Assembly: GCA_964618215.1 (NCBI GenBank)
Contig: CAZTZE010000015.1
Coordinates: forward strand, 1-64,000
Length of the DNA stretch: 64,000 nucleotides
Source: CG2-30-58-95 sp964618215
Lineage (GTDB): Bacteria; Chloroflexota; Anaerolineae; Anaerolineales; Villigracilaceae
Direction of reading: 5' to 3'
Shown here: positions 58,132 to 64,000 of the stretch, piece by piece
Position numbering within the stretch: position 1 is the stretch's first letter
Layout: every line of letters begins with the position of its first letter
Position numbers and translations under genes: made by a program
The notes under the pieces: model-generated
What the model was told of the DNA's origin: nothing
The model's database searches: none
What the model saw: the letters and a program-made list of their open reading frames with translations, nothing else

Positions 58132-60120
58132 ATGGACGCTGAAACCGCCTGGCAATCCGCACTTGGGCAACTCCAGATGGACATGCCCAAAGCCTCGTTC
58201 GACACCTGGGTGCGCGACGCGACACTGGTGTCCTACCAGGATGACACATTCGCCATCGGCGTGCGCAACGCCTACGCCCGCGAATGGCTGGAAAGCCGGC
58301 TGTCCAGCACCGTGACGCGCCTGCTGACGGGCATCATGAATCGCGTTTTGGATGTTCAGTTCGTGGTTGCTGATGCAGACAGTGAAACCGTCGAAGAAAC
58401 ACAGGAGGACAGCAATAGCAACGGTGAAGGCTTTACCGCCGAGGTAGTGGATGCAACGCGCTATTCCGAGGAAGTCCATCCCGACCGAATAGTGCTCATC
58501 CCCGGATACAGCCTGCGCCTGCTTGAGCATGGCGACCTGACCGCCAAGGAAATGTCTCTGTGGCTCGGCTTTCGCCAGGCGGTTTACAGCAAGTGGAAAA
58601 AAGGTCAAGGGACGGTCAAAAACATCCCGCACTGGGAAGCCACGCGTTTTGCCATGATGAGTCGGGCGTCTTATTTTCGTGAACTTGCCGGCCGGGAGGA
58701 CATCGCTGGTGGTTTGGTGGAGATCGTCCCAGAGCCCGCCCCTCCCACAGGGGGAAAAACTAACCGCCGCTTCAAGTGCGCAAATCGCTACCGCGTCCAC
58801 ATGTCCCCGCGCCTGACACGCAAGGACTGCGCCGTACTCGAAATGATCCTCACCGCTAAAACGAGCATGGCCGCTACGCGCGAGGAAGGTCATCAGATTG
58901 TGCTCGCCGCACTGAAAGACTTGGCCGGGCATGATCCCGCTGAGTACCTGGAACAAAACGTGGAGACTGGCGAGGCGTGGCCTCGCAGCGTGTTGGAAAT
59001 CGTGCGCCGTGTTCTGGGCATCAAAGGCGATATGCCCGACGACTTGGCGGATGCTGCAGAGCAGGTTTTTGACCGCATCGTCAACGCCTATGGGAAAGCG
59101 CTGATCACGCATTACTTCCTGCGCGAAGTGGTACCTGTTCTGGAGTTGAACCACGCGCAAGCCTGGGCAATCATCGTGCTTCGCGACCGCTGCTGGTTTG
59201 ACTACGACACGAACACCCAAAAGGAATTTGCTATTGTGCCTGGCGGTCTGGACACCCTGGCTCGCTGGGTGGGTGTCTCTCGCAAAACCGTCGATAGATG
59301 GCTGGCGGCAGACAATAATTTCTCCGCCTTTGTCCTGAAAGCCGACTTGAACAAAATCGAGAACATCCCTGACGCTTGGAACGCAAGAGGTGTTGATATC
59401 TTCCTGGTCCACCAACAGGAGCCACTTTTGAGCGAGACTCTGGAAGGCATTGAGATTCCCGTCGAGACAAAACGAGACTCTATTTTAGACAAAGTGAGAC
59501 TCGTTCCTGGACAAAGTGAGACTCGATACCGGACAAAGCGAGACTCGATATTGGACAAAATGAGACTCGATTTGGACAAAGTGAGACTCGATATTGGACA
59601 AAGTGAGACTCCGTTAAATAACCTCAATAAGCCTCTATTAAACCCCTATAAACCTCTAGAATCCCCACCAACCGCCGCTGCGCAAAGTGCGCGCAGGGTG
59701 GGGGTGGGGAGTATGGCATTCTGGGATTTTAATTTTCTGATGACGAATAACGCCGTTGACGGCGGAGCCGCCATGAATCTCCTGAGAATCAACAAGGAAT
59801 TCGGGCGCGATATTTCCAGCCTGGCACGCGGATTTGTTTCCTGGTTGTTGTATGCTTACTCGCCATCGGGAACGAAAATCACTGATCCTGTTGGCCTGGC
59901 CGTAAGGCGGCTGCAAGAGAATGTGCACGCCGGCGCAGGCGGCGACCTTGACCGCCTAGCTGACTTGAAACCATACGAGTTGAGGGCGTTGTTTGATGCT
60001 GACTTGGCGGACAAACTGGATACTGAGGCCAGCATCGAGGCGGAAATATACGCAGTGAACCTTGCCTCTCTCCGCGATGAATACAAGCGCCAGTTGCGCC
60101 GCCGCCTTTTCGGAGCGTAG
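58132..60120 (+). CDS. DnaA-N-domain replication initiator-like protein
   Basis: A 662-residue protein starting with a clear DnaA domain I: AWQSALGQLQMDMPKASFDT, WVRDATLVSY and VRNAYAREWLESRLSSTVTR (about residues 5-75). This domain contacts the replicative helicase in DnaA. The AAA+ ATPase of DnaA is absent. A putative DNA-binding stretch around residue 375 reads GGLDTLARWVGVSRKTVDRW. The coding DNA for about residues 445-493 consists of seven iterons, followed by an AT-rich repeat stretch. A C-terminal domain (about 525-660) with DVGLAVRRL-like helices (DPVGLAVRRLQENVHAGAGG) follows. The layout recalls lambda O, with the origin inside its initiator gene. The name is inference; the N-terminal domain is certain. 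Confidence 0.75.
   Translation: MDAETAWQSALGQLQMDMPKASFDTWVRDATLVSYQDDTFAIGVRNAYAREWLESRLSSTVTRLLTGIMNRVLDVQFVVADADSETVEETQEDSNSNGEGFTAEVVDATRYSEEVHPDRIVLIPGYSLRLLEHGDLTAKEMSLWLGFRQAVYSKWKKGQGTVKNIPHWEATRFAMMSRASYFRELAGREDIAGGLVEIVPEPAPPTGGKTNRRFKCANRYRVHMSPRLTRKDCAVLEMILTAKTSMAATREEGHQIVLAALKDLAGHDPAEYLEQNVETGEAWPRSVLEIVRRVLGIKGDMPDDLADAAEQVFDRIVNAYGKALITHYFLREVVPVLELNHAQAWAIIVLRDRCWFDYDTNTQKEFAIVPGGLDTLARWVGVSRKTVDRWLAADNNFSAFVLKADLNKIENIPDAWNARGVDIFLVHQQEPLLSETLEGIEIPVETKRDSILDKVRLVPGQSETRYRTKRDSILDKMRLDLDKVRLDIGQSETPLNNLNKPLLNPYKPLESPPTAAAQSARRVGVGSMAFWDFNFLMTNNAVDGGAAMNLLRINKEFGRDISSLARGFVSWLLYAYSPSGTKITDPVGLAVRRLQENVHAGAGGDLDRLADLKPYELRALFDADLADKLDTEASIEAEIYAVNLASLRDEYKRQLRRRLFGA
59467..59611 (+). 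repeat. Seven iterons inside the initiator gene (candidate origin)
   Basis: The core ACAAAGTGAGACTC (with small variations) starts at 59,467, 59,489, 59,511, 59,533, 59,555, 59,576 and 59,598, that is every 22 bases with a single 21. A spacing not divisible by three puts the repeats in different reading frames, so selection acts on DNA rather than on protein. Two helical turns between cores fits an iteron array bound by an initiator. Confidence 0.85.
59614..59661 (+). other. AT-rich direct repeats next to the iterons (candidate unwinding element)
   Basis: Directly after the iterons the composition drops to AT-rich, with related 10-12 base units TTAAATAACCTC, AATAAGCCTCTA, TTAAACCCCTA and TAAACCTCTA. 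A short AT-rich region with 11-13 base repeats adjacent to iterons is where origins such as RK2, F or lambda unwind. The identification is positional. Confidence 0.55.
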
Positions 60121-60468
60121 AATATTGCTGGGAAACCTGCCTAAGAAACCGAAATAGCCAAAAGGACTTACATGGGTGTCACGCCCAAAAAGACTACAAG
60201 AACAAACTAAAAACAAAACCTACAACCCGGCGGCCTTCCGAGTCGGCGATTTGTGTGCCACAAAACGCCACTCAAGAGCGAGTTCGCACAGTGGTAATAG
60301 GGGCGATACGGGTTAAAACAAGGCGAATTTAGCCAGGTCAGGCAAGTTGAGCGGTGAGACACCCGTGAGTCACCTGAGTCACCTGAGACACTCGCTGGGA
60401 CACCGCCGAGACACCCCTGCCTGGGACAGGGTAAGATTGGCGGCATTATCTAACCTGAGGAGAAAAAA
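60121..60468 (+). other. Gene-free region with a third repeat array
   Basis: About 350 bases between the initiator and a DUF4190 gene. From 60,354 to 60,430 a run of related words GAGACAC, GAGTCACCT (twice in tandem), GAGACACTC, GGGACACC, GAGACACCC and GGGACAGG occurs with spacing of about 9-15 bases. The remainder shows no gene. The repeats may be operators or further binding sites of the replicon. Confidence 0.6.
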
Positions 60469-60771
60469 ATGTCCGACTATCAATCACCGCCTGCCGTGCA
60501 CGCAACGCGCAGCACAATGGCCATCGTCAGCCTGATCTCAGGCATCCTAGGCTGGACGCTCTTGCCGTTTTTAGGCTCAATCGCCGCCATCATCGCCGGC
60601 CACAAGGCGAAGAAAGAGATCAGGGATAGCATGGGGCAACTGGGCGACGTCGGTATGGCAACCGCCGGTCTTGTGATGGGATATATCAGCCTGGTTCTCG
60701 TGCTCTGCGTCTGCGCAGCCGTTGTTGCCGTGATGGCGCTGGGGATGTCTCAGTCGATTGCGACCGGCTGA
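60469..60771 (+). CDS. DUF4190 domain-containing membrane protein
   Basis: A 100-residue protein with a short hydrophilic start and two helices, around AIVSLISGILGWTLLPFLGS and GLVMGYISLVLVLCVCAAVV, separated by IIAGHKAKKEIRDS. The pattern IAAIIAGHKAxKxI-GxxGMATAGLVxGYI is the DUF4190 signature. The function is unknown. A good GAGGAG ribosome binding site precedes it. Confidence 0.85.
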   Translation: MSDYQSPPAVHATRSTMAIVSLISGILGWTLLPFLGSIAAIIAGHKAKKEIRDSMGQLGDVGMATAGLVMGYISLVLVLCVCAAVVAVMALGMSQSIATG

Positions 60772-60815
60772 AACTAACCCACCGCCGACCGAACCGAAAC
60801 AGAGGATCCGGGCTT

Positions 60816-61091
60816 ATGAACAACATCCCACTCATCGATCAGATGGTTGCAAACATCAACGATAATACCCGGATACTGGACGAGAAAAGACTAAAAGAAT
60901 TCATCACCTGGCTGCGCGACCATACCGGCCAGGCAGAGATTGTCCACGAGGGAAAGCTGGATGGTCGCTTGGCGGAATGGTTGCAGGCATTCGCCCCGAT
61001 CGTGGCAGAGGTAAAGTATCGGTTGATCCTGAACGAGATCAAATGGCTACAGCACAAACAGAAGACGGAGAAGACAAAACGTGAAATATGA
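60816..61091 (+). CDS. Small hypothetical protein
   Basis: A 91-residue, mostly helical cytoplasmic protein (for example DEKRLKEFITWLRDHTGQAE and EWLQAFAPIVAEVKYRLILN), with a basic C-terminus. No family is recognised. It overlaps the start of the next gene by 11 bases and is therefore co-translated with it. Confidence 0.55.
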   Translation: MNNIPLIDQMVANINDNTRILDEKRLKEFITWLRDHTGQAEIVHEGKLDGRLAEWLQAFAPIVAEVKYRLILNEIKWLQHKQKTEKTKREI

Positions 61092-61689
61092 CCTGAAATT
61101 CGTGCGGCAAGAAATGCCGACATTCGCTGGCGCGCTCCTCTTTTCGGCGCTGGCGATTGCCCGCCTGGAATATGCCATCAGGCACGCAGACTGGATGGGC
61201 GTGCTGCTGGCGATGCAGGCATCTTTGGCGGTGATCCTGCTTGTCCGCCGCAGCCAGGCGCAGACAAAAGCGCCTCTCTACCAGCGTCTTACTGCCTGGG
61301 GTTCGGCGTTCCTGCCGCTGGCGATGGAGACCGCAAATGCTTTGTGGATTGGGAGAACGCTTACCGCCGCAGGACTGGCGCTCTGCATGTGGGGCTTCGT
61401 GACGCTCGGTCGGTCGTTCGGCGTCTCTCCCGCAGATCGCGGTCTGGTGCAGCGTGGCCCGTATCGCTGGCTGCGCCACCCGATCTACGCCGGTGAATTG
61501 CTTGCAATTGCCGGGGCTGTGATGGGCGACCGAGTAGGTGCTGTGCATTGGACGCTGAGAAACCTGACCATCTTCGCCGTCCTGCTGATAGCCAAACTCC
61601 TGCGCATCCGTTGGGAGGAGCAGATCATCCGAGGTTATTCTGCCTATGCCGGTCGCGTCCGTTGGCGGCTGGTGCCGGGAGTGTGGTGA
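61081..61689 (+). CDS. Isoprenylcysteine carboxyl methyltransferase-like membrane protein
   Basis: A 202-residue membrane protein from a GTG start. Five hydrophobic helices precede the cofactor-binding GLVQRGPYRWLRHPIYAGEL and the closing E..I..Y..Y region (WEEQIIRGYSAYAGRVRWRL). The RxPxYxGE signature marks ICMT/PEMT-like SAM-dependent methyltransferases. A second member occurs at 19,321. Its stop overlaps the CpaE-like start (TGATG), tying it to the Tad-like genes. A role in modifying a membrane component of that apparatus is possible but unproven. Confidence 0.8.
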   Translation: MKYDLKFVRQEMPTFAGALLFSALAIARLEYAIRHADWMGVLLAMQASLAVILLVRRSQAQTKAPLYQRLTAWGSAFLPLAMETANALWIGRTLTAAGLALCMWGFVTLGRSFGVSPADRGLVQRGPYRWLRHPIYAGELLAIAGAVMGDRVGAVHWTLRNLTIFAVLLIAKLLRIRWEEQIIRGYSAYAGRVRWRLVPGVW

Positions 61690-62738
61690 TGAGAATCCGA
61701 ATTGAAACCCAAAAACGTCTTCCGGCGGTCGTGCTTGCCACGCGCACGCCGGAAGCCCTGAACGGGATACCGACAGATTTCCAGACGCGCGAGGCGGTGT
61801 CCACCTTGGGCGTGATGAGCGCCCTGCACGCTGACCCTGTCCTGCTGATCGTGGACGTGGATGACCTGGTGGAATGCCCGGCCATGAGCCGCGAGGCGCT
61901 GCGGACTGTCCTGGCCTCCGTCGGGGAGGATGGCGCGGTGGTGGTCAGCTCCGAGCAATTCACCGCAGAGAGCGAGCGTTGGATCGGCGAGGCGCTGCTG
62001 GTGCGCGGCCTGCGCTCCGGGGTGCGCTACATGCCGCCGCGAGTCGTCATGGTAACGAATTTCTGCGGAGGTGTGGGCAAGACGACTTTGACGCTGTCTA
62101 CAGCGAAACACTTTCGCAAAGCCTCCGGTCTGGCGACTGCCGTTGTGGAGGTAGGCGTTGGCGGCAGTTCACTGAACGCCCGCCTGCCGGGTGAACGCGC
62201 CTCCCTGTACGAGGTCGTCACCCAGGCCGCCGTGCCTGGGCAGTGGGAAGGCGCAGCCGTCTATCCCTCCGACAACTGGGAAGCGGATTCTCTTGCCGCC
62301 GACGAACGCACGCTCGATGCGCTGCGTCTGGTGATCCGAGAGCACACCCTGACGGTCTTCGACGCTTTCCCCTCCAATCCGCTGTGGGGGCGTGCTTTGG
62401 AACTGGCAACGGATGTCGTTGTGGTCACCGCGCCGAGGACGGATTCACTTGCCCAGACGGACGCCATCCTGCGGCAATTGAAAGACGAGATCGCTGCCTT
62501 GAACCCCCAGCCCCGCATCCACTTGGTGCTCAACCAGGTGCGCTCGATGGGTGAGCGGCTGCCGCTGGCAGGGCAGGTCTCGGCCTGGATCGGCTATGAC
62601 GAGCGCAAGGCGCAGCGGCTGGACAGCAGTTTCGCCGAGCCGATCTTGGACTTGATCTATCCAGGCTGGACGAAGCGCGTAAAACGCAAGGCGCGGAAGA
62701 ATGGCCGCCAAAATGGAAATGCGGAGGCAAAGGCATGA
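61689..62738 (+). CDS. CpaE/TadZ-like MinD-type ATPase
   Basis: A 349-residue protein with two parts. The N-terminal about 115 residues look like a receiver-like domain without obvious phosphorylation residues (VLLIVDVDDLVECPAMSREA). The second part is a MinD/ParA-type ATPase with Walker A FCGGVGKTTL, though lysine at the first deviant position is replaced by cysteine/glycine. The Walker B region is LTVFDAFPSN. Gene order with CpaB- and CpaF-like proteins identifies it as the CpaE/TadZ localisation ATPase of a Tad-type pilus or secretion system. Confidence 0.75.
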   Translation: MRIRIETQKRLPAVVLATRTPEALNGIPTDFQTREAVSTLGVMSALHADPVLLIVDVDDLVECPAMSREALRTVLASVGEDGAVVVSSEQFTAESERWIGEALLVRGLRSGVRYMPPRVVMVTNFCGGVGKTTLTLSTAKHFRKASGLATAVVEVGVGGSSLNARLPGERASLYEVVTQAAVPGQWEGAAVYPSDNWEADSLAADERTLDALRLVIREHTLTVFDAFPSNPLWGRALELATDVVVVTAPRTDSLAQTDAILRQLKDEIAALNPQPRIHLVLNQVRSMGERLPLAGQVSAWIGYDERKAQRLDSSFAEPILDLIYPGWTKRVKRKARKNGRQNGNAEAKA

Positions 62739-63430
62739 AACAACGACTACTAAATCTCCTGCTGGCCGTGATCGCCATTGCTGCGGCAGTGTACGGCGCG
62801 AGATACTGGCAGCAGCACTACCTCGAAGGCGTGACGCTGGTGCAGCTACCCGTGCCGACGAACGACATCCCGCCGTACACCCTGCTCTCGGCTTCGATGT
62901 TCGAGTTGCGCGAATTCCCGCGCTCGCTTGTCGAGCAAGGAAGCGGATATGCGCTTGCGACCACCGACCTTGAAGGCAGGATCAGCGCGGGGACGCTGCT
63001 CGCCGCACAACCCGTATCCGCTCGCCTGGCTGTGCCTCCTGAGCAATTCCGCCTGGCAGATCCGACACTTGAGGTGGTCTCGATCCCCGCCGAGCATGTC
63101 AACGGCGTGGGCGGCCAGCTACGCATTGGCGAGTGGGTGAATATCTACCGCCTGCGCGTGGCGGTTGAAATGCCGCTGGACATCTTCGAAGATAACGGGC
63201 TGGCCGGACTGCCAACGCCTGAACCGGTGGTTGAATTTGTGGCGCATGTGCCGGTTATCGCCGTACTGGACGAGACAGGGCAGCCCGCCAATCAGGGCGA
63301 AGAACCACGCCCGATGAAAATTATCATTGTTGCCGCTCCGTCCGAAACCGTGCAGTTGATCCTGGACGCGGTAGCTTATGCCACGCTGGGCAGGGAGAAA
63401 CTATGGATCACGCTGGCACCCGTACCGTGA
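62735..63430 (+). CDS. cpaB: CpaB/RcpC-like SAF-domain protein
   Basis: A 231-residue protein with one N-terminal membrane helix (about residues 5-24) and a SAF domain starting at VPTNDIPPYTLLSASMFELR. The later part (DPTLEVVSIPAEHVNGVGGQ, EWVNIYRLRV) matches the RcpC/CpaB C-terminal domain. It overlaps the preceding gene by 4 bases. CpaB is a periplasmic/envelope assembly factor of Tad pili. In Gram-positive-type or Chloroflexota envelopes it would face outwards. Confidence 0.82.
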   Translation: MKQRLLNLLLAVIAIAAAVYGARYWQQHYLEGVTLVQLPVPTNDIPPYTLLSASMFELREFPRSLVEQGSGYALATTDLEGRISAGTLLAAQPVSARLAVPPEQFRLADPTLEVVSIPAEHVNGVGGQLRIGEWVNIYRLRVAVEMPLDIFEDNGLAGLPTPEPVVEFVAHVPVIAVLDETGQPANQGEEPRPMKIIIVAAPSETVQLILDAVAYATLGREKLWITLAPVP

Positions 63431-64000
63431 CAACGAATGCTGCGCTGACAACGAATGCTGCGCCAAAGCAGAGGCCGAACGGCCATTACGGCTTGGACGC
63501 TGAAGACCTGCGCCTGCTGTCCACCGCCCAGGCGGGGCTGCTGGAACAAGCCGCGCGGGTGCCCGCCTGGGGCGAGACGGACGCGACATTGGCGCGCATG
63601 TTCCGCGACCAGGTGCGGCAGATACTGCGAGACCAGGTGCGGCCTGCAGAATTGGATCACGCCGCCCGCCGCGTGGCGGATTCGCTTTGCGGGGTGGGGC
63701 TGCTGGAACAATTCCTGCGCGATCCCGAAATCGAGGAAATCTATGTACGGCATAGCGAAGTCGCCATCGAGCGCAGTGGCAGGCTGGAGCGCGGCGTGAT
63801 CCATGCCCCTGATGCCTATTGGGAGTCGCTGATCAAGCGCGTGGCCGACCAGCGCGGGCAGACGATCTCCCCCCGTCATCGCGCCGTGCTGGTGGACTTG
63901 CCCAGCGGCGAACGCTTTACCGGTATATTGCCGCCGCTCTCGGACGCCCCGGCGATCAACGTGCGCCGTTATGGTGCTAAGGATCTTTCTCTGACAGACC
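63403..64000 (+). CDS. cpaF: CpaF/TadA secretion ATPase, N-terminal part (window ends)
   Basis: The frame from the ATG at 63,403 runs to the window end without a stop, about 199 residues. GLLEQFLRDPEIEEIYVRHS, then ERSGRLERGVIHAPDAYWES and GQTISPRHRAVLVDLPSGER are the N-terminal features of CpaF/TadA-type VirB11-superfamily ATPases, before the Walker motifs. It overlaps the cpaB-like gene by 28 bases. It powers pilus assembly or substrate export in Tad systems. The nucleotide-binding part lies beyond the window. Confidence 0.85.
   Translation, partial: MDHAGTRTVTTNAALTTNAAPKQRPNGHYGLDAEDLRLLSTAQAGLLEQAARVPAWGETDATLARMFRDQVRQILRDQVRPAELDHAARRVADSLCGVGLLEQFLRDPEIEEIYVRHSEVAIERSGRLERGVIHAPDAYWESLIKRVADQRGQTISPRHRAVLVDLPSGERFTGILPPLSDAPAINVRRYGAKDLSLTD

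Noticed and set aside
58084..59415. Long - strand frame of 443 residues across the initiator gene
   Set aside because: It is antisense to a gene with a recognisable DnaA domain I, has no start signal and its translation shows no domain. It arises from the codon bias of the + strand gene.
59467..59611. CRISPR array
   Set aside because: Repeats are about 14 bases with 8-base spacers and sit inside a coding sequence; no cas genes. Iterons explain them better.

Overview
The window most likely comes from a Chloroflexota (Anaerolineae-like) chromosome carrying integrated mobile DNA. This rests on style rather than a marker gene: a MalT/LuxR-type giant regulator, many MerR/MarR/TetR/LacI regulators, lipoproteins with a plain LTAC lipobox, dispersed palindromes, and a DnaA-N-type replication protein. 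No rRNA, tRNA or CRISPR array was recognised.

Region 1 (about 0.1-12.6 kb, all + strand) is a catabolic operon: an IclR regulator, a complete branched-chain-amino-acid-type ABC importer (binding protein, LivH, LivM, LivG, LivF), a YtcJ-like amidohydrolase, a MaoC-like hydratase, two class III aminotransferases and a two-subunit family I CoA-transferase. It looks like uptake and breakdown of an amide- or amine-containing acid through CoA esters. The last aminotransferase breaks off at about 12,565.

Region 2 (about 12.57-43.75 kb) appears to be foreign or rearranged DNA placed inside that aminotransferase, because the missing C-terminal part of the same subfamily reappears at 43,756-44,070 on the same strand, followed by a strong terminator. 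The region starts near an IS1182-type element. It contains gene scraps, alpha/beta hydrolases, MarR, two MerR, TetR, XRE and MalT/LuxR regulators, several short-chain dehydrogenases, quinone-oxidoreductase-like enzymes, nitroreductases, an MFS exporter with a TetR operator, a rifampicin-phosphotransferase-like enzyme and many small membrane proteins. Tandem copies and truncated duplicates are frequent. The theme is detoxification, efflux and redox defence.

Region 3 (44.4-54.3 kb, - strand) is a sugar operon: a LacI repressor with two operators at its promoter, a lipoprotein binding protein, two permeases, an ATPase, a GH63-type hydrolase, a GT4 glycosyltransferase and a GH13_18-type phosphorylase. 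The set resembles glucosylglycerate or mannosylglucosylglycerate uptake and turnover. Upstream lie a broken transposase and the 3' end of a glycogen synthase gene.

Region 4 (about 55.9-64.0 kb, + strand) is a plasmid- or ICE-like module: ParA, a probable centromere-binding protein, an array of 11-12 bp repeats resembling a centromere, a DnaA-N-domain initiator with seven 22-bp iterons and an AT-rich stretch inside its own coding sequence, small membrane proteins, and the start of a Tad/Cpa-type secretion cluster (CpaE-, CpaB-, CpaF-like) that runs off the window. This region holds the most unusual biology: a replication origin embedded in its initiator gene, on an element that may also carry a Tad-like apparatus.
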